Notes under the pieces: generated by a model | What the model was told of the DNA's origin: nothing | The model's input: only the letters and a program-made list of their open reading frames with translations | The model's database searches: none | Assembly (NCBI GenBank): GCA_021014945.1 | Contig: MU266722.1 | Span: 1 to 18,948 of the forward strand | Reading direction: 5' to 3' | From: Leucogyrophana mollusca | Taxonomy: Eukaryota > Basidiomycota > Agaricomycetes > Boletales | Length of the DNA: 18,948 nt | Part shown: positions 9,660 to 18,948 of the stretch, in pieces | How positions within the stretch are numbered: position 1 is the stretch's first letter | How the letters are laid out: each line of letters begins with the position of its first letter | Made by a program: the position numbers and the translations under genes

Positions 9660-11311
9660 ACTTAGAGTGCGGGCACTCGGTGTGGAGCTGAAGTCTAAAT
9701 TACAGTAAGTATGTGGAATCGGCTGTTTAAATTCGTCGTCATTATCAATTAGCCATTCACCAGGACGAGATTTGATTGGGGAGCGGGACCGGTCATAGCA
9801 TACTTCAATTCTGAAATACTTATAAGTTATTGCGGGACGAGCTTCTGAATATCATCGAGCACCATAGGTGTTAGTTACATCATGACGACGAGGCAGTGAA
9901 GCCAAGGGTACTTGATTGTCGCGGGATACAGCGGGAGACCTATATCGTGGTTATACCAGTAGTTGAGCAACCAGCGACCTCAGTCGAGCGCAGTCGCGTC
10001 AAAACGTAATCAACCGGTGACATAACTCACCACAGAGTTCAAGAACAGCTTGGCAGCAGCTTGGCCCAGTGGCCATTAACGCAGGTTGCAGTCGGTGGTG
10101 GGTATGTCCCGTTAAGCGCCGAGCGTCCGATCCACTATTTCCCGCAGCTAGGGCCGCCACGCCTTCTCGTGACGCTACCACAGCCATCGGTGGCAGTCGG
10201 TGGCGGGTTTACAAAGCTAGTGTGTGATATTAATTGGGCGGAGTGTGCAAGGAGGGTTCTTCAAAACTTGATTTGCCCTCGTGGGTGTTGTGATGAGTGT
10301 ATATGGGTGGGTGACCTAGGAATGCCAGCGGTCCTATGTGGGTCGTCCGGCTGCTGTTTCACAATTATTCCATATTCAACCAGGCCTGTTAGTGCGCCAT
10401 CTCAGCTGCTGAAGAGAACTCACCGTCCCCCAAAGAGATCAACATCTAATCCAGGTTTTAATTCTGCAGATACCTTTAAATATGCATGGGGGTATATTGC
10501 CTTGAGGTGGCCACTGCCGCAAGCCCGCGTCAAACACCACACTGTTCACCGATGAAGGATTGGGTACCTGAAAATTGGCGCGGCTCGACCTCGCGACAGA
10601 AGATAGCTAATTGACCTCCGTGTCCCATTTTTCTCGCCGCCGCACAGCGGCAAAGCGAAAGCTCTCGACAACCCTCCGCTTTTCACTCGCAATTTTGCCA
10701 GTGGCCACAATACCACCATCTGGGCGGCCAAGCGGGAGAGACTCCAAGTAATGGAAGAGATGTCGATCGCGATGCTCACACCGCTCCGAAATGAAGTCCG
10801 TTAATCGAGACTCGGGGCTAGAGCTGGATGGACTTACTTACTTCTGGTATCGAAGGACGTTTACCATAGTGGAATAAGTGTAATAACCAGAGCCTAGCTG
10901 GCTTATGTATACCTCATCCGCAATGTCAATACGCCACCTAAGGCTCGTGGTCGACTCGGGGGATTGTGGCAGGGTGAGATCATTATGCTAAGTCCGAGTA
11001 AGGCACTCCGGCGACTCAGTGTGACCGGCAACTAAACGTTAACAGCACCCGGAATCATCAAAGCTGGTCAAGGATCGTCAGGGCTTGGCCACCAGCTTCC
11101 ACCACAAGCCTTGCTTATAGTTGTCGTCCAACTTCCATCGCCCAAAGGTTTCTTCTTCTTTGTGCATTTCGCAGGAACTGGTCGGGCATAAACCCTTTCG
11201 CTTGTCCCAAACCTTCAATACTCGGTTTTAGTGGGCGGTGTGAACGCTCAGGTTATCCGCATAACTTAGCAACTTCCAAACAGCAACGGTAAGCTGCCTT
11301 TTATCACTCCA
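9660..11311. other. 1.65-kb stretch without a supported gene
   Basis: No recognisable gene. A plus-strand frame at 10061-10555 (164 codons) is open but has no family features or plausible start context. A short motif GCAGTCGGTGG occurs twice, 105 bp apart (10088 and 10193), producing similar AVGGG peptides. A minus-strand frame at 10546-10779 and a plus-strand fragment ending near 10802 are also unrecognised. An imperfect inverted repeat lies at 11061-11098. The last 200 bp are pyrimidine-rich and probably serve as promoter and leader for the 11312 gene. Confidence 0.5.
11061..11098. repeat. imperfect inverted repeat
   Basis: AAGCTGGTCAAGG at 11061-11073 faces GCTTGGCCACCAGCTT at 11083-11098. 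The outer AAGCTGGT/ACCAGCTT arms pair perfectly and the inner arms pair with a small offset. It lies about 210 bp before the 11312 gene; its role is unknown. Confidence 0.4.
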
Positions 11312-12328
11312 ATGGTACCTTTGCTCATTGACGACGTTAAGTTATCTCGTCCAGCAAGCGATACCAACATGACAAGCGTTTTCTCAATACCATCGGCGTC
11401 CAACTCAGTTATACGGAGAAAACCAAAAGTCACGTACCAATCGCCGTCGGCCCATTCCCCCCCTCCAAGTACCGAACAGTCAGTGACCTTGCACTCGACT
11501 GGTGGCACATATTCCACCCACGGCTCCTCCTCTTCCTCCTCACCCCAGCCGATTACCACGTCTGCGGTGACTCTGACGGCAGCGTTTGCCACTCGACCCT
11601 ACAAGAAACGAATTAAATCCACCATGGGACCTCCTCTCCCCCTATATCACCCTCTCGGTAGACTCGCTCTCTCACTCCCCGAACTCGATCCCACAACGCT
11701 CGGCCTCCCAGCGTCAATTTCCATAGTCGAAGATCCTACGCGTCGATCCTCCAACCGTGCGCGTCGCCCTGCAGCGAAGGTACGCGATGTCGAAGAAACC
11801 GTCGCTTCCCAACTCCCGTTTATCGACGTCACCCCTGCTCTCGGGCAGGAACCCAAAGACGCACCTAGTCCGCGCAAAAGGCGCGGAGGCACCGGTGGTG
11901 GGGGAGGAGGCAATAAGAGGAAACGGAAGGAGCCGGATGACGGAGACGCCTCTTACCCCGCTAAACGGTCGCGGAACCCCAGAGGCGTTGCGGCTCCCAC
12001 AGCTGTTGCTCGCACGTCAGCGTCAGAAGCAGTTTCCCCGCCTCAGTCAATCGGGCACACAGCCGGATCGCCATCTGTGGCCGCTACAGACGGTCCGGTC
12101 GAGGCACAAGACGAGAAAAGGCCCGAACGGAGAGCGACCAGGTCACGTGCTCCAGTCTCTCGTAGAGATTCCACCGCGAGCGAGGCGACTGTGACCTCAG
12201 TTTCTGTGTCCATCGCTGCTACGACCGCACCGGTGCGTAATTCGGGGAACAAAAACGAGATGGAGATGGACGGGTCCGCACCGGAGCTCGAGGAGGATAA
12301 TCTTGCTACCCCAACAAGAATTTCATAG
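11312..12328 (+). CDS. low-complexity, probably nuclear protein of unknown function
   Basis: Single open frame of 338 codons with no intron needed. The product is rich in Ser, Pro, Thr, Ala and Arg and mostly disordered. Around residues 94-160 a more conserved-looking core contains RPYKKRIKSTMGPPLPLYHP, then LPELDPTTLGLPASI, then RRSSNRARRPAAK. A basic cluster at 187-206 (SPRKRRGG, six glycines, KRKRK) looks like a nuclear localisation signal, and the C-terminus is acidic (PELEEDN). The first ATG is taken as the start; the ATG at 11369 (MTSVFSIPSAS) is an equally good choice. I recognise no domain. The reading frame is far longer than chance and the composition is typical of fungal nuclear or chromatin-associated proteins, but function is not inferable. 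Confidence 0.7.
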   Translation: MVPLLIDDVKLSRPASDTNMTSVFSIPSASNSVIRRKPKVTYQSPSAHSPPPSTEQSVTLHSTGGTYSTHGSSSSSSPQPITTSAVTLTAAFATRPYKKRIKSTMGPPLPLYHPLGRLALSLPELDPTTLGLPASISIVEDPTRRSSNRARRPAAKVRDVEETVASQLPFIDVTPALGQEPKDAPSPRKRRGGTGGGGGGNKRKRKEPDDGDASYPAKRSRNPRGVAAPTAVARTSASEAVSPPQSIGHTAGSPSVAATDGPVEAQDEKRPERRATRSRAPVSRRDSTASEATVTSVSVSIAATTAPVRNSGNKNEMEMDGSAPELEEDNLATPTRIS

Positions 12329-12830
12329 CGCCGTTGGCACTGTACCCCCTAATCTGCCGCAAGGTTTTAGCATCCCACGATCATTCTTATTCCGTCCGTA
12401 CGTGTTGCCTCACCTGGATAAATCGCCATCGTATACGAGGTCGCAAGTATCAACCGAGCCCACACCACCACACGTCCGTCACCATCCAATCCCTGTACAA
12501 TAATATGCCCTGTATCTTGGTTTATCATATCGTGGAGCCTTACTAGCTAGCCCCACATGACCCACATTCATTCAGGCTCCCCACCGAGGAGTTCAAGTCA
12601 AACTACGACCAATTACTCTCAGCCACTCGATATATCTCATATTTTTTGTATTCCAGTATGACCCAGGCTGTGCAGGTCTGCGGGACTTAAAGGGGTTACA
12701 AGGAATCGCATACACTATGTATAAACTACATAGCACATGCCCATCCGGACAAGCTTCGGTGCCACTCTTTCATCCCATTGAACACCACGGAAAATTGTAT
12801 CTAATCAACCCTTTTCCAAACGCACAAGTC
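12329..12830. other. convergent intergenic region
   Basis: Lies between the stop codon of the plus-strand 11312 gene and the stop codon of the minus-strand GTPase gene, so it holds two 3' ends. I see no gene, repeat or structured RNA in it. Frames that continue across 12303-12546 are shadows without protein features. Confidence 0.6.
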
Positions 12831-15800
12831 TCATACAGGAGGCAAGTTTTTCAAGCACTCCTGCAGTTTATGGATGGCAGCTTCGGCAGCCACGAGGTTC
12901 AAAAGCGTGCCCAATGCTGTAGCAACCGTTTGCGCAGATGTCCGCTCTTTCTCCAGCTCTCGCTCACTTGCATACCGCTGCTCCTCCAACACAAGGGCGT
13001 CGTTTACTGCGTCCCTTGCAGCATCGGAACTCTTCTCCATCATCCGATTGAGCGTCGTCTGCGCCTCTTCCTGCAGAGTACTGATGAAGGGACGGCACAG
13101 AGACTTTTTCAATTCTCCTTCGAAAGCCTCCTTGTTCATCACAAGCTTCTCGCTCTAAACAGGTTGATAGCTGACAGGGCGTTCAATGCCTGTCCACAAA
13201 AGAACGCACCTGCTTCATGAAAGGCCAAATCGGGGACCCAAGGAGCCATGGAATAGCGGCGATCACAGCGATTGGAGCGCGCAGCATGAAACCAAGGTCA
13301 GCCAATTGCGAACCAGGGTCTGAATCTGCGACAACATTCCTGTCTACCAGCCTTTCCACGGTTTCCTCCGTCGGCTTTTGCTTCAAGAGTGGCTTCGCAA
13401 TGGTCATCTGAAGCACTCGATAAGCGGACGCGGCGTTGTGTTTGGTAGCGACGGTATGCATAACTTTGCGGCGAATCGTCGAGAACACCAACTTCTCCAC
13501 GGTTTCACTGCGATCGCTGAGCTCCTCGATGATGTCCTCCTTCAGTTCTGGTTGCAGATCACCCTTCAAACCTTGGATCTTGCTTTTCATTGAATCGAAG
13601 TGCTCGCTGCGTGACTGATTCGCGAGCTTGCGGACTGCCGTGACGAACTTTCGTTTCAGGTCGGAAAGGGACTTGTTCAGATCTCCCTGGACTTCTTGAA
13701 GGAACATCTCCGCATCGGCGACGTGACCGAATTCGATAACGTCTTTGTCATTGAAACTGGCGTGCTATTTTTGGACGAGCCCAGGTGAGCATGAGCGTGG
13801 GGCGGCTGGCAATGGTCGCTCGCATACCTGCCATGCTCGGTTACCGCCCTTTCGCACGTTGTCGATAGCTTTCAGCGCAGCAGCTTGAGCTTCTCGATCA
13901 AGGGTGGAGAATGCGTTTTGAAGTCTCTTTGATGACTTGAGTTGCATGGCGGCACTCAACTGCGGCCACTCGTCCAACACTTTTAGGTAGCTTTGCTTCG
14001 CAGCCGCGAACACATCATAAGCCTCCTCCCGCTTTTCCGCGGAACGATGCATGGTGAGTAGCAAGTGACTTTTGAATTAGGGGTCCACTAATGTTAGAGT
14101 GGGGAAAAGCTGGAAATTGCGACTTACTGCTGGTGGCTTATTGCTTGATGGAGTTGTCTAGCCAACCTCGCACCTTCTGCAACCAGGATGCGTCTGTGGG
14201 ACGATATGACCATGTCTGTCACGATGCGCTTGATAGCGCCCTGTAAGCCGCTTTTGTCCCGTTGCTCGATCAGCGCCTTCGTCCAGTTAGCGAAACTCAT
14301 ATGGTTGTATGTTTCTTGTGGCTTGAGTGCGCCGAGGATCTTCTCCGTGCACTGGGTGGTTTCTTGCGTCAGAAGACGTTCTCTCTAGCAGGGGGCGCAC
14401 TCACATGATAGGCTATAGATTTCTCATTCCATATGTCGTCAAAGTCTGGTTTTACGCGCGCGGACTGTCGAAGAAGGGTGCGAGCACTAAAACCCATTCG
14501 TGACGAGCAACTAAGGACTCGATCTTTGGTGTCACTGTTCTTCCAAAAGGAATTTGAAACACTGGCGACTTGTTGACTAACGCGGTCTTTCATAACCTGG
14601 AAGAGATAGGTTAAAATAGCCTAGATAATGACTGTCGTCACCAACCTGATCAAGATGGGTACACAATACGAGGTCAGGTGCGCGCCCGAGGCCCGATTGA
14701 ACTATATCAGGCAGCTGAAGCTTCCAATCCCCCTTGGACACTTCCTTGAATGAGACCACCGGGACAACTGCATTGACTTCTTTGGCCACACGTCTAACCA
14801 AGTCTTCAAAACTATGAAACTATAGACAATGTGAGCCAAGCTTCAAAGGCAAAAATTAGGAAGAACTCACGGTCATACTGCAGTCGCTTTCTCCGATGCC
14901 CTACCAGCAGGGAACCCGTGTAAAGCTGAAACCTATCGTCGAAAAATAGTCGTGCTTACTGGAAGATCAATGAACTGCAAAACCAATTTGATCAGAAAAG
15001 GACCATTCAGAAAAGCAGACCTGACCTCAAACTCCCCTTCCAGCGCCTCGTTCCGTAGGGTCTCGAATTCAATTTTGAGTAGTGGCCAGGTTGTGTGACG
15101 CTTGGGCAACGACACGTCAAAGCGGCGGCATAACCGGACGATGTCATTGACTTGGGCGAGCTGCAAAGTACCGAAGCCGATTTGTACAAACAAATCTCAC
15201 AATTACGCAACAAAGGATTAAAACCCACCAAGTCTACAACATGATCTTCCCCGGATGCCACCTCTGCAATGTGATACCCGTTCTTTTCGAACTTCAAAAG
15301 GTTTTCTTTCGTTTTGGGGTGCAAATCGACCCAGCTCTTGTACAATTCTCGTTTCAGGGTTATCTCAGCAGCTGTGCCAATGTTGGATTCTTGGGAGTCC
15401 TCAAAAAGAGCAGAGAAGAGGTTTTTCTCTCCAGGCGGAGAATAACCTTTCATCATAAAGCCTACTTTCTTGCTCTGGAGACCAACTATGGCTTCCTGGA
15501 AGTATGGTGCATCGATTTCGAGGCTTGGCATAGCTTGACCCCTAACATGACGGACTCGGCAGGGCCAAGCGGTCGACGGCAACTCTGTGAACCTGATATC
15601 AGTATAACAACACGTCCACTTAATAATGCGTACCGTCAGATGGAAGGATCATAGACCCAATGAGCGCGTTGAGAAAAAGAGATTTCCTTGGGCAACATTG
15701 ATGAAAACCCGGCAAATTCGTGAGAAGGTACGCACACACCCTGCTTTAACCATACCACAGAAGGCCGTAGAAAATCTCTGGGTTTTCGCCCGTTGAACTT

Positions 15801-16737
15801 CCTTCTGCGTACTCGCTTTGATATCGGCTAGATGGCCGTACCGAACGGTTTCGCTGCTGGACACGCTCGGGCCCGCGCGTTTGAATGCAGCTAATTCCAC
15901 GTCGAGGACGCTTTGCAGGCGCTCAATCATTCTGATTTGAGCCTTTCCGATGTCCTTTACTGTGTTGTCTCCAACAGCATCGTGGACCCATCGCTCTGCC
16001 ATATCCCTCATCGACGATGTGTAACGATCCATCCGAGTCCCATCCGGGGTCAAGACTCCAATATCTTCGGCCACCGCGAGTGCGCAGGATTCGTCGACAA
16101 TTACATGGAATGGATCGTTATAGAAGGACAACTGGATGGAACTAAGGGCGCTTCGGGGAGTATGGCTGCCTTCCCGCCGACGATCAACAGTTGGATGAAG
16201 GGATATGGCTGCATCACGCTGCGTCTGGCTGTGTATCTCGTAGAGCTTACAAAACTGAGTGAAGCAGCGCGTGAGGTCCGCGCGGGTATCGTCAATGATG
16301 TCCGATGCTTCTCTCAGAGCCGCTTTAAACCTTCCGTCATCCCTCTCGGGGTCGATGAGCAAGGAAACAAAGTCAAGGTGACTTGAGCCCCTGCGATTTT
16401 GGACGCCCGAAATGAGCTCATCGATAATCGGCTCGTTCTTCTTCAGTCTGATATCGGCGAGGCTGAGGGCTTGGCGAAGATCCTTCAATGACTGCCGTCC
16501 ATCTGGAGTGTCCAGTAATGAGGCTACGGCAGCCTTGTTTCCGTGCGTTACGATGGTAGTCAGCTGCACCTCGATGTTCGTCACATCCTTTGAGAATGCG
16601 CCGAGACTTCTCTTGTAAACTTTGGCAGAACCTAATTCGTCGTCTGTGATTTTATCGAGTCTCTGAACCTTGTCTGCAACAAAGGTTGCAACTGAAACAA
16701 CCGTGCTGCAAACTGTCCCAAGAGAGATCGGGTCCAT
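12831..16737 (-). CDS. dynamin-like large GTPase, complete, 12 exons
   Basis: Predicted protein of 1098 residues. Exons, high to low: 16737-15740, 15686-15634, 15584-15229, 15160-15026, 14974-14960, 14900-14871, 14819-14646, 14596-14405, 14351-14128, 14068-13828, 13764-13210, 13154-12831; all phases agree. Residues 1-327 form a helical N-terminal region starting MDPISLGTV. The GTPase motifs follow: G1 GMVKAGKS (328-335), switch I-like LPSTAWPCR with Thr355, G3 DLPG (517-520) in FIDLPGIGESD, and G4-like THLD (583-586) where dynamins have TKxD. A long helical C-terminal half has a hydrophobic segment near 969-988 (possible membrane contact) and a charged coiled coil near 1047-1066. Spacing and motifs match the dynamin superfamily, closer to bacterial-type and fungal orphan members than to Dnm1 or Vps1. 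Expected role is GTP-driven membrane binding or remodelling. It faces a truncated paralog across 175 bp. The last acceptor of exon 10 (CAAAAG) is the weakest call. Confidence 0.88.
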
Positions 16738-16912
16738 CGATGAGCGAGTGGTGCGCTACACAGCAATGACCTGTGTGAAATCTAAGGCGCCGTCGTAAGA
16801 TGGGTGTAAGGGTAGCCTTGAAATCTATCAGCAGATCGCATCCAACAATGGTGATTGACGCCGAACAACGGTGCCCAAATCTTGTCTCCTCTTCCCATCT
16901 ACATCAGCCGAT
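16738..16912. promoter_or_regulatory. short bidirectional promoter region between the two GTPase paralogs
   Basis: The ATGs of the two divergent genes are separated by only these 175 bp, so this segment must carry both leaders and probably both core promoters. I see no clear TATA box. A pyrimidine-rich tract (CTTGTCTCCTCTTCCCATC, about 16881-16899) precedes the plus-strand start, a common feature of fungal transcription starts. Confidence 0.5.
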
Positions 16913-18576
16913 ATGGATGAAGCCACCCTGACAGAGGTAAAGCGGTCCTTGCAGATGCTCATTGGCAGGGCTCAGAACGTCTTGGATGGGCTTGGGAGCG
17001 TGGACTTGAGTACGAACGACGGGTTTTCCTCCATAGACCCTTTCAAGATCGCCGTACGAAACTTCAAACAAGCTCTGGGTGAGATGTGGAGGAGAATACA
17101 GAGCATCGACTCGTCCGATAATGCAGCCATGGCCTTTGCTCTGCTGAATGTGGAGGCCTGCAGCAAAGCCCTTTACAATCTCCTTGGCGCCCTCCGCAAA
17201 GCGGAAGATGCACTGAGCCGACGTGTCTCCGAATTGGTCGCCTCGGTTGCGGCTAGCCGGGGCACTGGCACCTTGAGCCGCAGACAAGTGTCAGATGGGG
17301 AAGAATCCTCGCTCCAACTGCTTCGGGCACTCGATTCCATTGCAGGAACGACTATCGTTTCTTTGCAAGACCTTCAGAACACACTTTGGCGCCATGTCTC
17401 GGACTTTCATGATTCATGCGAACTCCTTGAGAGGTTCAAACGGACTTTCTTTCGCCAACCTTTCCATTTTACTGGCCCAGGGAGAAACTACCATCTCTAC
17501 GGGCTCCAACCTCGTAAAAGCCCACATACGATAGGTTTTGACAAGGGCTGGGTCGACCGCTACTCTATAGCTGTAAAAGCGCTGGGTAAAATATGGGTCG
17601 ACCATCGTCTTCAGGCGCATGCACCAGTCTTGGCTATAGCTAAAGCACAAATCACACTCCTCAAACACCTTCGATTACTTATTGATCGAGAGACCCCGAT
17701 GATTCAACAGTCCCATCGCGCCCGCGCTCAAGCAGAGTCAATCTTGCAGGCTCTCAAAGCTAATATAGAAAAAGAAGTGGTGCGAGAGAATACCCAAAGA
17801 TTCTCTGTTGCATTTTGTGGAATGGTAAAAGCTGGGTGCGTCATATATCCCATTGTGATAGGGAAATCCAGTTCACGACCCGTCTTCAGAAAGTCGCTGT
17901 TTCTTAACACACTCGTAGGCCGCTCGTTACTGCCGTCGGACGGTACGAATTCATGTTGTTTGTACGAAAATCTGTGTCACTGACTCTGCTGGCAGAACTC
18001 CCGTCCACTGCGTGGCCATGTCGCTTGCAACATGTCAAGGGACAGGTGGTGCCGAGCTTAGAAATCGATGCTACATACTTTCAAGTTGGCATCGATGGTC
18101 TTCGTCGTTGCAAATACGGTGCTATGATGGACCAATTTAACGCCCCCGAAGACGCCGATCCGTTCTCGGACGATATAGAGGGATCTCTCGATGAGGATAT
18201 GGATGAGGATATGTCTTCTGCCGATACCGAAGACATAAATGAGCTGAATCGCAAGCGGGAAATATACTACATCTGGGCTGAATTCCATCCAGCAACACAG
18301 GAACACCTTTTGGTGTTCGAACAGGATGACTACCAAATTCCAGCGAGAGCCGACGGTGAAGGCGATGTGTCGGATTTGGCATCAGTGAATCAAGGAGAGC
18401 GTGATATCACCAGATCAAAGTTTCAAGCTCGGATAATTATGAATTTGCCTTTCAAGACTTTATCAGCTCTTGGCATTCGTCCGAAATTTCACAGCAATTT
18501 TACAGAATTTGGGAAACGGCCGAAATATTATGTTTACTTTATCGGAATATTAGCAAGCGTTTGGCATGAAATCTAA
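16913..18576 (+). CDS. truncated paralog of the dynamin-like GTPase (3 exons)
   Basis: Predicted protein of 518 residues from exons 16913-17835, 17890-17942 and 17996-18576. The N-terminal helical region (1-302) is followed by a perfect P-loop GMVKAGKS (303-310) and by LPSTAWPCR with Thr330. Both introns fall at the same codons and phases as in the 12831-16737 gene, and exon 2 is 53 nt in both. The helical part before the P-loop also matches (AKAQI, NTQRFSVAFCG). After the P-loop region an acidic insert (DEDMDEDM, about residues 390-400) precedes a segment like that of the paralog, up to VSDL at residues 450-453. This is the residue matching the end of exon 3 in the long gene; the donor GT there reads GC here. 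The last 65 residues are unrelated and the sequence becomes AT-rich. G3, G4 and the C-terminal half are missing, so normal GTPase cycling is unlikely. It may be a decaying copy or a short regulatory form. Confidence 0.75.
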
Positions 18577-18889
18577 TCAGATAACTTTCATGCGACTGAC
18601 GAGATTGCCTGAGATGGGGCACATAATGTATTAAGACTATTGCAGTGCAGTTGCATGGTCCTTGCAACAGTCTTGCAACTCGCCTCCAATTTTTGGGACC
18701 TCAGGTAATCAACATGTCATCCGAGTAAAACATATTTTTCCCATTCCCAAGACATTCCAACACTTTCGACCCAGCTTACGTTTTCCCTGTGGCGCGAAAT
18801 CGGCCGGATCGCCATTTTAAAACTCAGACACTCAACTCCGCACGCGTCGATTTCCAGGCCAAGTCTGTTTCACTCTAACTCTTCGCTCA
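18577..18889. other. intergenic stretch, no supported gene
   Basis: Follows the stop codon of the short GTPase copy. I searched all three plus frames by eye for the missing FIDLPG and THLD motifs of the paralog and found none. The right half is likely the promoter and leader of the gene starting at 18890. Confidence 0.5.
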
Positions 18890-18948
18890 ATGACTCCCCC
18901 ACACGAAAATCCCAGGATGGAACACCGATGGACGGATGCCCCGACGTT
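18890..18948 (+). CDS. start of a further gene (partial, runs off right edge)
   Basis: An ATG at 18890 opens a frame to the window end: MTPPHENPRMEHRWTDAPT, 19 codons. It is preceded by a pyrimidine-rich leader (CACTCTAACTCTTCGCTCA), as before the other plus-strand starts in this window. Too short to identify. It could be chance. Confidence 0.35.
   Translation, partial: MTPPHENPRMEHRWTDAPT

Noticed and set aside
9630..9665. 36-nt intron at the end of the secreted-protein gene
   Set aside because: Too short for this genome's introns (49-68 nt) and with a poor donor GTTTGC. Kept only as an alternative.
10061..10555. 164-codon open frame as a gene
   Set aside because: No family features, unremarkable start, and it includes the duplicated GCAGTCGGTGG motif; no support beyond being open.
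14385..14404. 20-nt GTGAGT...CTAG intron in the GTPase gene
   Set aside because: Impossibly short. The acceptor at 14352 gives a 53-nt intron and joins AYH to CTEKILG in frame.
15913..16386. Open frames antisense to GTPase exon 1 (and similar ones antisense to other exons)
   Set aside because: They are shadows of well-supported coding exons with conserved motifs on the other strand.
1..18948. CRISPR arrays, bacterial operons, rRNA genes
   Set aside because: No regularly spaced short repeats with spacers, no ribosome-binding sites and no rRNA-like sequence; the gene structures are eukaryotic.

Overview
The window looks like a piece of nuclear genome from a mushroom-forming basidiomycete (Agaricomycetes). 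The genes are cut by many short GT-AG introns (about 49-68 nt), and the products fit that group: a fungal cytochrome P450, a large fungal protein family of unknown function, a small secreted protein and dynamin-like GTPases. I inferred all gene models by hand from reading frames, splice signals and phase. Nothing was checked against a database.

Layout: 1-410 (minus) is the start of an unidentified gene running off the left edge. 411-1083 holds repeats and a Pol III-like signal. 1084-3244 (minus) is a complete 13-exon cytochrome P450 of 503 residues, with related direct repeats on both sides. 3973-6937 (plus) is an 11-exon gene for an 806-residue protein of unknown function. 6938-9178 has no recognisable gene but carries a 108-bp direct repeat and perfect hairpins. 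9179-9659 (plus) encodes a small secreted cysteine-containing protein. 9660-11311 has no gene I can support. 11312-12328 (plus) is a single-exon, low-complexity, probably nuclear protein.

The most interesting part is 12831-18576. A complete 12-exon dynamin-like large GTPase of 1098 residues (minus, 12831-16737) lies head to head with a shorter paralog (plus, 16913-18576; 518 residues). Only 175 bp separate their start codons. The two share the P-loop, the switch I-like threonine segment and two introns at identical positions and phases. The shorter copy stops resembling the longer one at the place corresponding to the end of exon 3, so it lacks the G3 and G4 motifs and the whole stalk-like C-terminal half. 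A further gene probably starts at 18890.

The genes do not form an obvious pathway. The P450 and secreted protein are typical accessory genes. The GTPase pair is a local inverted duplication with decay or specialisation of one copy. A link of these GTPases to fungal self/non-self or defence systems is speculation, resting only on the look of the N-terminal region.
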